The position numbers and the translations under genes were made by a program. From the NCBI GenBank assembly GCA_015680685.1, contig MNCI01008302.1:1-64000 (forward strand): a stretch of 64,000 nucleotides of DNA, given 5' to 3'. The DNA comes from Gnetum montanum. Lineage: Eukaryota > Streptophyta > Gnetopsida > Gnetales > Gnetaceae. Position 1 is the first letter of the stretch. The number at the start of each line of letters is the position of its first letter. This document shows positions 34,311 through 46,030 of this stretch, piece by piece. The notes under the pieces were generated by a model. The model had not been told where the DNA came from. It did not search any database and saw only the letters and a list, made by a program, of their open reading frames with translations.

Positions 34311-35250
34311 CAAAACAAACAAGCTCAAACATTGCTAGAATGGGTTCTACATGCTAAAACCTTAACCCAAAGAGGTCATAGGAAATTTTGGTGGATTTCA
34401 CAACCCAAAAACCAAGCCTAAACTATCCATACACTAGAGTAACAACTCATACATGGAATCATAGGAGAACAACTCAAAAGAACAAAGGAATAAAGAAAGA
34501 ATGGAGAGTTAAAGGATAGGAACAAGGGAACTAGAAAACTCTCACTAGCAAATTCATGAGAGAAAGTTAAGCATTGGACATTGAAAAAGTTTGGTTCAGA
34601 GGAAAATAATTAAAAAAGGAAATTCCTTCTCTAACTCTCTAAGTATCTTCAATTTTTGATAGAATAGTAGGTAAGTAGAGGTGATATTTTGTTTTTGTAA
34701 GCATCTATTAAGACTATAGTCCTTGGAAGCTTTTTCCAAATCCCATCCTATTAAGCCTCTCTTAGTGAAGATGTCTACTCCAGGAAAGAGATGTCTACAT
34801 GGAGATGTCTATTGATGAATCAAGACATCTACCTAATTTTTCCTACAGCATGACAAAGACATCTACTATATGGAAAATATTCTTACTAGTTATTTTAGAA
34901 TGTAGATAAGACATCTTCTCTTTATGAAAGACATCTTCTTTTTTGTTCAAAGCCATCGTTCACTATCACTAATAAAGTCAAAACCCTCATTCTTTTATCT
35001 TGTTCTTCCAAATTGACTCCACAAAGAATACTAGGGCTCCACCATGAGAAACAATTCTTTTAGAAATGATCCATAAGAATATTGGAACATATAGGCTACC
35101 ACCAAAGAAGAGATCCAAGGGTATTTCCAACAATGCACCATGTTCCTACACCCCACATTTCAAAAGCTCAAGCACATAGCACAGGTTTAAGGTAACTTGA
35201 ACCATAAACATTATTACTAAGAACTCTCTTTCTTTTCTAGTCCATAGAAA
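34311..35250. other. Non-coding, with an AGATGTCT/AGACATCT cluster
   Basis: 34760-34945 contains at least seven copies of AGATGTCT or its complement, the word that also crowds the copia LTRs at 37080-37490 and 51980-52180. It may be a fragment of a related LTR. The rest shows nothing. Confidence 0.4.
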
Positions 35251-36660
35251 AAATACTCTAATGAAATATTTTAATGTTTTAGACTAAGGCTCCTTCATTA
35301 CAATTAATTTTCTAGTTCCTAAAGTGTTCCTTAGAGAATTCTATTGCAACATTATTGTTTCAAATGCTATTGTCAGAGCATTCACATCCATGGTTGGGGG
35401 TATTCTCATTGAGGTATCTCCTCAAGTTGTAAATGTAATTATTGGGATTTACAATGTAGCTATATTCTAAGTCATCATTGATACCATGACTAACATTTAT
35501 TCAAATGGTATAATGCCCATAGGACATGATGAATTTTTTGATGTCTTGTTTGGGGAAGATGTATTCTTTGATAGAGGTCATATTAAGAGGAGCATGATGA
35601 CACTTCATGCTTCCACCTTATCCCTTATCATGTTGTATAACATTATGGTAAAAGGGGGAAGTTATAGTTATTTTCTACCATCCCAAGGTTTTGTGCTTTA
35701 TTTTCTTCTCATAGGACTACCATTAGATCTAGGGCATACAATTTGTAGGGACATGCTAAGTTTGTATGTCAAAGAAGGAATCCTTGGGAACCCCTAACTC
35801 ATTAGCTTGTTGATACGTAAGAAGGGTGTGCCTATTCTATAGATGCTTTTGCACAAAGGCAAGAGGAGCCTTAGCAAATATGTTGAGAAGAGGAGCCTTT
35901 CCCATGTAGTAGAAGTACGACTTAACAGAAGATTGCAGAAGAAGAAAGAAGCATCATAATTGAAAGCCTCTTCCTAGCTAAGTATATCCAAATCCACTAG
36001 TGCCCAAATTAGTTCTTCACTAAGTAAGCTTCTCTAATAATTTGCATGAGCCATAGATAAGCTTGGAAGAAACCTCTCTTACATGCATTAAGTGTATGGA
36101 TGTAGATGGTATTCCTCATCCTTCTGATGGGTAGGAGTTCAAGGAAGTTACTACTCCTATTTTTGATGTTGAGGAGGACATTTCTGTTCCATCGAGGCAC
36201 TCTAAATTAGCCAAATATTCACAAGTACGTTACTCCAGGATGGATTCAACCTTTGAGCCTAAGGTAGCATCAGCTCATGTCCAAGGGGAGCATCATGTTT
36301 CCATGTAGCAACCTGAGCATCATGATCCTACACCACATGTACATTCAATTACTTCATCAGTCGATGCTCAAATCTCATTTGAGTAGTAGGCTATGAAGAG
36401 AATATTCGAGACCACATCCCAATGGGTACTAGCTTAGCAACCTCTAGTCTAGCTAGATCCACTAGCTTCATATTGATTTTGAGTGAAGCATTGTCCTTGG
36501 CAAGCTTTTTTCCAGCATCTTGAGTCATATGATGAGAATGAGTAGAATTTGAGCTAGTCTAACACTAGCAGTGATGACAATGAAAAGGAGAGTTATAATC
36601 CATTCCGACCAATAGAGGGATCTAAGTTTGATGATTGAACTAGGATTAGTGATAAGGTAG
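35250..36660 (+). pseudogene. Env-like/accessory ORF at the 3' end of a SIRE-like copia element
   Basis: The largest open part, 35486-35797, encodes HDEFFDVLFGEDVFFDRGHI, a Ser/Leu segment, FVLYFLLIGLPLDLGHTICR and DMLSLYVKEGILGNP. This resembles the 'putative plant transposon protein' domain found in the extra ORF after pol in SIRE/Maximus copia elements (recalled, not searched). Broken pieces continue to 36660, including SRHSKLAKYSQVRYSRMDST and a Gln/His-rich part. A PPT and LTR follow at 36998-37013, which fits the final ORF of such an element. Its function in known elements is unproven. Confidence 0.45.
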
Positions 36661-36997
36661 CTTAGGTGATCTTTTTCTCTCTCCTTTTTATTGATGTCCA
36701 AAAGGAAGAAGAATTTTTTTGATTTTTGGACTTGAACATATGTGGATAATTTTGTATGATGTGGTCGTTGTATGGATAATTATTATATGAAAAATTGTAG
36801 ATGATTTATGGTATAGAATGATGGTGTTTCTTTACTTATATCTATGATCCTTATTTTTGCATTGTTTCATTATCTCCCATGTATAGAACTACTTTGAACC
36901 TTAGTGATTTATGCTAGTCCCTAGTTTCCATAGGAATTCATATATCTTAATTTTTTATTGGTTTATCTCATCCATTTTCTTAAGTTTGGGACATCAC

Positions 36998-37012
36998 CAA
37001 AAAGGAGAAGAT
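36998..37012 (+). other. Polypurine tract of the copia element
   Basis: CAAAAAGGAGAAGAT directly before the TG start of the LTR at 37013. A near copy (CAAAAAGAGGGATAT) precedes the second LTR at 38222. Confidence 0.65.
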
Positions 37013-38172
37013 TGTTGACCTTTTGATATGTCGAAACCTTAAGAAAAATGAAAAGCAAGGATGCTTGTAGAGTTGTTGTATTTATAAGATAAGAACTTGG
37101 ACAAGGAGGAAAAAGGAGAGAAGAAGGACATCTACAAGATCTTTAGAAAGAATTTAGAAGTTCAAAGAACATGGACAAGAAACAAAGACTTCAAAGCTTA
37201 ACTTTGGAGCAAGCCATATAATTAAAGATCTTATTAAAGAAAGACATCTCCAAGAAATAGCAAATGTCTACTATCAAGAAAAGATGTCTCCTTGATGATG
37301 AAGATATATTGATGATGTTAAAGGATGATCAAAATAAGATGTCTCTCAGAAAAAGTAGATGTCTTCCTTGTGAAAAATATGTCTTCATGAAGACATCACC
37401 TCAAAGATGTCTCACTCATGGAGAAGATGTCTCTTCCAAATGGAAGTCTGATGTAGAAAGATATCTCAATCTCAAAGAAGACATCTCCTATGACTATTAG
37501 ATATCCATTGCATGAATTTTGAGGTGATTTTGGATATATCTAGGCTATAAGAGGACTTCATTCTCTTGGGAAATGTGCAAGCATTGTGAACTGTCAAGTG
37601 TCAACATCAAACAATCACCATATACATCATTATATTGTTCTTATACCTCATTATACTATCTTTTGTACTATTGTGTGTGTTCAAAGTGTGTTGTACTTTC
37701 AAGTACAAGGATCAACAAAATTAGTTGCATCATTGTATTATTTCTCTTTTGTTACCCTATAGGGTTGATGTGCATTTTGCGGGAATGCATCATCCTTTAG
37801 CTTGTCAAGATCTTGCAGGATTAAGTATTGGTATTACACCACAATACTTTGGAGTGTAGCTCAAGTTGTAAAGGTTGCGGGATCTTGAGAGTCACATTCT
37901 AAGCTTGTTGAGACCTTTCAAGGTTGAGTGGATTTTGCATGTCAAATCACTCTAGAGCAGAGCTTAGAGCTATAGAAGGTGTGGTATCCTTCAAATCATA
38001 TTTTGAGAGCAACAAATTTTGGAGGTGTGCTTGTGAACTACCATCTAAGTCTGGACTACCCAATTTGGGGAACCACATTAAATTTGGTATGTTCTTTTGC
38101 TAATTAATTTTTAATTTGTGGAACTTTTTTATCCTCCCCCCCCCCCCCCCCTTATAAGTTTAATGATCCTCA
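37013..38172 (+). repeat. Copia LTR, copy 1
   Basis: Begins TGTTGACC and ends GATCCTCA (TG...CA), about 1160 bp. It aligns along its length with the split second copy (38222-38388 joined to 51870-52852): TTGTTGACCTT start, AGATGTCT cluster, GGGTTGATGTGC at about 37763, GGGAACCACAT near the end. A run of 16 C lies at 38136-38151. Confidence 0.75.
38136..38151 (+). repeat. Poly-C run (16 C)
   Basis: A mononucleotide run near the LTR end. The matching place in copy 2 is a short pyrimidine stretch (52827-52835), so the run expanded in copy 1 only or is partly a sequencing artefact. Confidence 0.9.
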
Positions 38173-38221
38173 CTACTAATCCATTTTTTAAAGTTTTGGA
38201 CATCACCAAAAAGAGGGATAT

Positions 38222-38388
38222 TGTTGACCTTGTAGTATGTTTGAACCTCAAGAAAAATGAAGATAAAGAATGTTTGTTGTGGATGATGTCTTTATAGGAC
38301 ATGAATAAGAAATCCACATAAGGACTAAGGACTCAAGGAAAATGAGATCTAAATGAGTTAACAAAGTGAAGATCTTATGAGTAAATAT
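38222..38388 (+). repeat. Copia LTR, copy 2, left part (split by element C)
   Basis: Starts TGTTGACCTTGTAGTATG after a PPT and matches the first 167 bp of copy 1. Interrupted at 38388 by element C, it resumes at 51870. Only 49 bp separate copy 1 from copy 2, and those resemble the end of the copia internal region. Confidence 0.75.
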
Positions 38389-39801
38389 TGAAACACCGCC
38401 AAATTTGGACTACGACATCTCAACTACAAATTTGTCTAAGTGTCAGCATGAGGCCATTTTTGCAAATTTTTCTAAGTGTTGAGAATATGCTCTCCACTAC
38501 CGTAGAGCATAGTCAGCTCACTAATGTGTGTAGTCAACATGAAGGCTAGGTTTCCAATTTTTTTTAAGTGTCAACACAAAGCTAGTTACTACAAGATTTT
38601 CCAAGTGTTGAGACTACGCTCTTCACTACCCTAGAGCATACTTAAGAATATTCAATATGAAGGCCCAGTTTTTGTAGATTTTTCTAAGTATTGAGACTAC
38701 ACTCTCCACCAACCTAGAGCATAGTCAAGTGTAGTCAACTGAAAGCTAGTTTTGAAAAATTTTAACAAGTGTTGAGACTACTCTCAACTCCAGTTTGAAG
38801 GATAGTCAGCCTCTAGTGGAGAGCATAGTTAGCACAACCACTTTTTCTGCAAAATGTTTTCTAGGTGTGGGACTATAATCTTCCCTATTTAAGAGAGCAG
38901 TCAAGCATAGTCATCCAGAACAGCCTCCAAAGGCCTTTACAACATAGCACTGGCATTCAACTCAACTTGAAATCACCTATAGCAAGCATAGTTAACAAAA
39001 TGCATCCTTTTTGTATCCTTTTTGTCCCCAAAATTGTAACTACACTTGACCCCACTCAAGACAGTGCAGAGCATAGTCTCCAAAGTTGCATTTTTTCATA
39101 TACATTGTAGTCCTCTTTATGCATATACATGCACTTGGTAGTGTAGTCATAGTCTCTTGACCTTGTAGAGTCTGGCAAAGTATAGCAGAGCACAACACTG
39201 CTAGCCTCAGTGGAGAGTGTAGTTGGGTAATGGCATAGTCCCAACTATTCCTTATGCCATGTGGTAGTCACTCTACATTTAATGCTAGCCCTAGGCCTAT
39301 AAATACCCCCACCTCAACATTTGTGGGGCTGGCAAAAATTTGAAGCATTGGCAAATTTGGGTTAGCAAAACCAAAGCATCGTCAAACCAAAGGCATTCCA
39401 GCAAACTAGGGAGAGGCAAAGTTGCATACCACCATAAACCACTACATTGCACACCATGATAGCTATCCTGGAAGGCATAGATATAATGGTAGAACATCAA
39501 TCTTCACATCCAGACACCCCTGAGATTGTGACTATGTTGTCCATTGTGCCTATTATACACTTGTACCTTCTAACCCCTCTTGGTGTTAACTACACTCAAT
39601 CTTGTTTGCAGTGGTGTTCTATTTCTCTCTCTCTCTCTCTCTTTGCATTTTTAGCATTCTATTTGCATTTTACTCTATTTCATCACATAGCCATGCCTAA
39701 AACTATGCTTGGGCTATGGCCCCTACATGTTTGCACCTCTTTTTTTGCCAAAAACCTAACTACACTTGATTCCATTGATATTGTTGACATCTCTCAGACA
39801 A
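38389..39801 (+). repeat. Element C 5' LTR copy 1 (lacks last ~200 bp)
   Basis: 1413 bp, starting TGAAACACCGCC and ending after CTCTCAGACA. It corresponds to the first 1.4 kb of the full LTR copies at 41226 and 50253, including TATA box and CT-rich U5 (a CT repeat at 39624-39642). Confidence 0.85.
39298..39305 (+). promoter_or_regulatory. TATA box, LTR copy 1
   Basis: GGCCTATAAATACCCCC context, about 910 bp into the LTR copy. The same site recurs in every LTR copy of the element. Confidence 0.65.
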
Positions 39802-41225
39802 TGAAACACCATCAAATTTGGACTATAGCATCTTGACTACAAATTTGTCTAAGTGTCATTATGAGGCCATTTTTTGAAAATTTTTCCAAGTGTTGAGACT
39901 ATGCTCTCCACTTCCCTAGAGCATAATTAACTCAATAGAGAGCATTGTCAACATGAAGGCCAGGTTTATAATTTTTTTTAAGTGTTAATGCAAATCCAAT
40001 CACTACAAGATTTTCTAAGTGCTAAGAATAGGCTCTCCACTACCCCAAAGCATAGTCAAGCATGGTCAAAATTAAAGCATATTTTTTATATATTTTTCTA
40101 AGTGTTAAGACTATGCTCTCTCCTAACCTAGAGCATAGCCAATTGGAAGCTAGTTCCCACAAGTTTTAACAAGTGCTGAGTCTACACTGGGCCCCAGTTG
40201 GAAGTGTAGTTAGCCTCCAGTGGAAATTATAGTCAACACATAGCCACTTTTTCTACAAAATTTTTTCTAAGTATGGGACTACACTCTCCCTAGTCTAGAG
40301 CATAGTTAAGTGTAGTTAGCTAGAATAGCCTTCAAAGGCCTTGACAATATAGCACTGGCATTCAGCTCAGCTCTAGCTCACCTCCAGCAAGTGTAGTTAA
40401 AAAAATGCATCTTTTTTGTATTCCTTTTATCCCCAAAATTGTAACTATAGTTGACCTTGAGGAAGATAGTAGAAAGCATACTCCCAAAGCGTAGTCTCCA
40501 AAGTTGCATTATTTCAAGTACATTAAAGTATTTTTGGCACATATACATGCACTTGGCAGCATATTCACAATCTCTCAACCTCACAAAGTTTGACAAAGTA
40601 TAGTAGAGCACAACACTGCTAACCTTAGTGGAGAGCTTAGTTGGGTGATGGCATAGTCCTAACTATTCCATCTACTATGTGACAGTCACTTTGCATTTCA
40701 CACTAACCCTAGGCCTATAAATACCCCCATCCTCAATCTTTTTTGGGGTTGGCAAAAAGTTGAAGCATTGGCAATTTTGGGTTAGCAAAACCAAAGCATC
40801 AACAAACTAAAGGCATTCCAATGAACCAAAGAGAAGCAAAGTTGCATGCCACTACAGACCACCGCTGTCCATTGCATACTACAGTAGCTAACCCGTTGGG
40901 CACACACATCATTCCAAAATATTAGTCTTCATGGCTAGACACCCTCGAGACTATGAATACACTATTCACTATGTCTGTTGCACACAACGTACCTTCTAAC
41001 CCCTCTTGGTATTAACTATGCTCAAACCCATTTGGGGTGGTGTTCTATTTTTCTCTCTCTCTTCCTTTGCATTTTTAGCATTCTATTTGCATTTTTTACT
41101 ATTTCATAAAATAGCCACACCTAATACTATGCTTGCGTGGTGGCCTCTACATATTTGCACACTCATTTTTGCCAAAAACCTAACTACGCTCAATGCCATT
41201 GACACTATCGACACCACTTGGATAA
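39802..41225 (+). repeat. Element C 5' LTR copy 2 (lacks last ~200 bp)
   Basis: 1424 bp, joined head to tail to copy 1 and copy 3 with the same truncation point after the sequence matching GACACTGCTCAGACA. Confidence 0.85.
40716..40723 (+). promoter_or_regulatory. TATA box, LTR copy 2
   Basis: TATAAATA followed by CCCCCAT, at the position matching 39298. Confidence 0.65.
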
Positions 41226-42834
41226 TGAAACATCACCAAATTTGGACTACAACATCTCGATTGAAAATTTGTCTAAGTTTGAGAACAAGGCCATTTTTTG
41301 CAATCTTTTTGAAGTGTTGAGACTATGCTCTCCACTTCCCTAGAATGTAGTCAATTTAGTAGAGACTATGGTCAACACGAAGGCTAGGTTTGTAATTTTT
41401 TTTAAGTGTTAACGCAAAGTCAATCACTGTAAGATTTTCTAAATGCTGAGACTATGCTCTCTACTATCCTAAAGTGTAGTCAAGCGTAGTCAACATGAAT
41501 GCCCAATTTTTGTATATTTTTCTAAGTGTTGAAACTATGGTCTTCCCCAACCCAAAGAGTAGTCAAGCATAGTTAACTAGAAGCCAGTTTCCACAAGTTT
41601 TGACAAGTGTTGAGACTACACTCAACCCTAGTTGGAAGCATAGCTAGCCTCCATTAGAGAGTGTAGTAAGCATATAGCCATTTTTTCTACAAAATTTTAT
41701 CTAGGTATGGGACTATGCTCTCCCCCAGTCTAGAGCATAGTTAAGTGTAGTAAGCTAGAATAGTCTCCAAAGGCCTCCACAATGTAGCTGTAGCATTTAG
41801 CTCAACTCCAACTCACTCCAACAAGCATAGTTAGCAAAATGCATCCTTTTTGTATCCCTTTTGTCCCAAAAATTGTAACTATGCTCAATCCTACACAAGA
41901 TAGTGGAGAGTGTAATCTTAGAGCATAGTCTCCAAACTTACATTTTTAAAGGTACATTGTGGTTCCCTCAGTGCATAAACATGCACTTAGCAACATAGTC
42001 ATAGTCTCTCAGCCTCATAGAGTTTGATCGAGTATAGCAAAGCACAACACTGCTAGCCTCAATGGAAAGTGTGGTTGGATGACAACATAATCCCAACCAT
42101 CCTCTTTGCCACATGACATTCACCCTACATTTTATGCTAAACCTATCCCTATAGATACCCTTGCCCTTGATGTTTTTAGGGTTGGAAAAAATTTGAAGCA
42201 TTGACAATTTTGGGTTAGCAAAACCAAAGCATCAACAAACCAAAGGAACATTAGCAAACTAAAGAGAGGTAAAGTTTTATTCCCCTATAGACCACTACAC
42301 AATGTGGTGGGCAACTCGATAGGCACAGAAACCATAGTGAAACATCAGTCTTTGTAGCTAGACATATTTGAGACTATGACTACACTATTCACTACACCTA
42401 CTATACATCACATACCTTCTAATCTTTCTTGGTGTTAACTACACTCAATCCCATTTAGAGTGGTGTTCTATTTCTCTCTGTTTCTTTCCTTGCATTTTTA
42501 GCATTCTATTTGCATTTTCTACTATTTCATAACATAGCTCCACCTAAAACTACACTTGGGAGATGACCCCCACATGTTTGCATCCTCATTTTCACCAAAA
42601 ACTTAACTACACTTGACCCCATTGACACTGCTTAGACACTTAGCATCATTTTTCATTAGCATTGAGGCTAACCACATTGCATCCTAATTACATCAAGTAA
42701 GTCCCTATTCAATTAACAAGATCATTCAGGGCACCTTGTCTCCATCTCCAACAAGCCCTCACATGGACTTGGGGTTATTTTTTATTCTCATAAACCTCTT
42801 AGTATTCTAGCCATTGATTTTTTTGGTTGCTACA
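41226..42834 (+). repeat. Element C 5' LTR copy 3 (full length)
   Basis: 1609 bp from TGAAACATC to CTACA, matching the 3' LTR (1617 bp) over its whole length, including the last 200 bp missing from copies 1 and 2. It adjoins the PBS. Its TATA site is changed to TATAGATA (42150-42157), so the upstream copies retain better promoters. Confidence 0.88.
42150..42157 (+). promoter_or_regulatory. TATA site, LTR copy 3 (altered)
   Basis: TATAGATA followed by CCC in place of TATAAATACCC found in the other copies. Confidence 0.5.
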
Positions 42835-42839
42835 GTTTT

Positions 42840-42857
42840 CTAGCATAAGAAGGAGGC
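42840..42857 (+). promoter_or_regulatory. Primer binding site of element C
   Basis: CTAGCATAAGAAGGAGGC, six bases after the LTR end CTACA. It matches the PBS of element A (TGGCGCTAGAAGGAGGG) with a few changes and the same spacing. Confidence 0.65.
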
Positions 42858-43400
42858 CTTGAACCATTTTCCTCTTATATCTTCATTGTAGTTCTCTCAT
42901 GTGCTCTGTACATTACCATTGCTAGCTTTGATCTAGTGTAGACTGTGATACCCTTATGGACCTACTACATGTATAGCAATAGCTAGATCTTAGGCCAATG
43001 TAGGCATCATCTAGTAATCGGTTGGTGTAAATTGGATCCTATAGTCAATTCCTCCAAAACCCTGCGTAGCAACTCAAAGCACACATTCCCACAATTAGCT
43101 AAATTCTAGGCACTTAGTAGAAAGTGTAGTTAGCTCTCAATGTAGAGAGTGTATTTAGCTCTTAGCATAGAAAGCATAGTCACTAGAGTTAGCCATTTTT
43201 TGTAGTCACCATAGCCATTTTCTGCAACTAGTAACCTCTACAATCTCGTCTTGCAAAATAATCCACACACATGAGTTCTAAATGATCTTCGACATCAGTC
43301 CCAAGCATACTTATTGTCTTGCTTACCCAACAAGACACCAAGATTGATCACCCTGCTACTCCTACTATGGTAGAGCCAAGGCAATCCCTTAGGCTATGTG
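42858..43400 (+). other. Leader of element C
   Basis: Non-coding. 43110-43215 carries three GTAGTTAGCTCT / AGCATAGTCAC stretches that echo the LTR sub-repeats. Confidence 0.45.
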
Positions 43401-46030
43401 GTCAAGACCCTGAGTATATTGTGCTAAACAATGAATAATATAACTTCATATGCACAAAGATCCAAGTAGGCCTATTCATAGACTACTTGAGCATGGAAGA
43501 AAAATAAGGCTATGAGCTTATCCACCAAAATGGATGAGAGTATTTCCCCTCCTCAATTGACTTCATCCCACTCATGAAACCCTACCATTAGATACCTACC
43601 TAGCTTGTTCAAGAAAATGACCACAAAGTGGGAACAGAATACAAGAAGCCCCTACATGGAGAAAAGGATGAGTTTGAAGCTCTTTCAGAGCATGAGGACT
43701 CCTTCCACACCATCTTCCAGTGGACAACCCCTATTTTGGCCCTCCTATAGTCCCATTCACCTATCTTTCTTGAGATAGTCATAGCCCTGGCATCACCTTC
43801 CAGGTTAACACCTATAATAGCAATGCACTAGATGCAACATACACATCACAATGTACTACCTCTTGTTAACTTTCCCTTTATGGCATTTTTGCAGCTTTCT
43901 CATTCATCTCTACTAGTAGCAATCACACGTACTCAACCTTACATTCACATAGTGTGTGTCTCCCAGTCCCAAATGACTCAGGCTCCTTACATCCTACCTA
44001 TTTTTTTGGCACCCTCAATAGTGGTCCAACATATGCATGTGTGGCTTGCCCATAACACAGCCAATGCAACAAGCACCTTGCATGGTCCTACAACCTACAA
44101 CTAGGTCATGGACCACACAACTAGCATAGCGAGTAGCACAACCAGCATAGCCCATTGCAACATCCCAAAACTTAGATAAAGCATTCCAACTCATTCAAAT
44201 CTTGACAGAAGTGAAGTAGGTCAAGCATACCTCCTTTGAAATAGTTAAAGTAGTGGACTTCTACTAGGATGACCCCATATGTCTTTTTTTCCTATCACTA
44301 ACTCTACCAAATGGAATCCTGCTATCCCAATTCACCAAGTACAATGGTGAAGAAGACCCCAACGTACACCTGGTCATGTTCAAGTCTAAGTGCCTATTGT
44401 TGCAAGCTTGGCCACATGCCATCATGCACATATTTGTCATGTCAATGATTGGAAAAATGCTAGACTAGTACCAAGAACTACCCAGAGGTTTTATTTCCTC
44501 TTTGGAAGACCTCTTAAGTTAGTTCATGACATACTTCAAGTACAACTTGAAGCCAAAAGTGACCTTGGACTAGCTAATGCAGGTTAAGCAAGGCTTCCTA
44601 GAGTGCATGCAAAAAATTCATCCAATTATGGAGCACCTCATTAAACAAAATACAAGAGCCAATAGCTGAGGCACATCTCTTACCATCTTTAAGGGAGCAG
44701 TTAATGACTTCATCAAGTTAAAACTATACTACTTAGGCCTGCAATCCCTAAGCCAGGCCTTTGCCCAAACTAAGAGCATAGGAGATGTAGCACAAGCTAG
44801 TAAGGACCTCACCTATGTGGCCTATAAAAATCATCATGAGAGAAAGTAGAATGCAATAGTGGCAATGGTAGCCACACATGATAAAGAAACCAATTGGGGC
44901 CAATGGCTAGGTAGCCCAAAGCCCGAGCTCACAAAGTCATCAACTCTAGCACCAAGGCCACCAACCTACCTACATTTGTAGTGGCCATAATAAAAGTTAG
45001 TCAAAGGCCCAACTTTGATAGCAAGAATTGCTCAAAATATACCTTGTTACCACTAAAAACCTTAGAGTTACTAGATCAATTGTTGAAAGCTAGGTATATC
45101 TAACAGAAGCAAATGTCTAAGGATGCCCACAAAAGGCATGACAAGCACTATGAGTGACTAAAGAATCATGCCTTAGCAACACCAAATGAGCCCCTAGTCC
45201 CACAACACTTTAGGCTAGACCAATTCTATCATTACCACTAGTTGTCTTATCATAGCATGAACTTTTTTTGAGCTTTGCAAGATGATTTGCAAAGGATGGT
45301 AGATAGGGGTGAATTAGTGCTTGACACAGCAAACTTGGTTAGGCCCTAGAACCAATCCATGGGGGTGTACAATGATCCTCTAAATATGGATGGTATTGGC
45401 TATTTCATAAACACCATCAGCATGGGTGGCAAGTCAGAACTAGTGTAGTAGCCTTTTGTGGTTGAGTGCCTTCTAGTAGTGCAAGGGTTTCCTTGGCCTC
45501 CACAAGTTCAAGGCTCCCCTTTGTTGCTAGAGTGTTACTTTAGGCACCCACAACATCCTTTGTGATTAGTGTTCCACATCACATCACAACAACAACTAAT
45601 TAGCCACCATTTACTATTAGGGTGCCACAACATGCTAGTCCCTTACCTACCCAAAGCTCGATAGTGGGCAATGCATCGACCTCTTCTTGTCCAAGGGCCA
45701 ACCTTGTCAGCAATGTAAGAGGCTTGATGGATCCCTCACAAATGAAATGGCTAAACAAAAATGAGACTAAAGAGTTCTTGGTTCATTGAATCCAGTCCCT
45801 ATCTTCATAGTCCCTATGGCTGAAGCAACTAAAAAGGCCATAACTAGCAAATCACAACCAAGCACTGAGGCCCCAAAATAGGCCATGAAAGCAAAGCCTA
45901 AGCCACCTCTACATGAAATTTATCTCTTAGGACATTTGGAAGAATTCAAATCCAATAAAAATGCAACCAGTGGCAAAGACTTCATGGATGCATTAGTCTA
46001 AGTTAAGAAAGCACTCAAATAGAAGAACAC
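43400..46030 (+). pseudogene. Gag of element C (broken)
   Basis: Coding similarity spreads over several frames. 43430-44100 is an N-terminal Pro/Ser/Thr/His-rich region (open part 43832-44104). The capsid domain is at 44290-44830: LTLPNGILLSQFTKYNGEED, DPNVHLVMFKSKCLLL, GAVNDFIKLKLYYLGLQSLS, SKDLTYVAYKNHHERK. 45050-45330 resembles the post-capsid part of Tat/Ogre gag (LPLKTLELLDQLLKARYI, FRLDQFYHYH, DLQRMVDRGELVLDTANLV), where a CxYH...GH knuckle would be expected but Cys residues are gone. Many stops show it is not translated as such. The same family occurs at 21570. Confidence 0.65.

Noticed and set aside
42835-42860. tRNA gene fragment at the PBS
   Set aside because: Only a short stretch resembling the complement of a tRNA 3' end is present; no cloverleaf can be formed.
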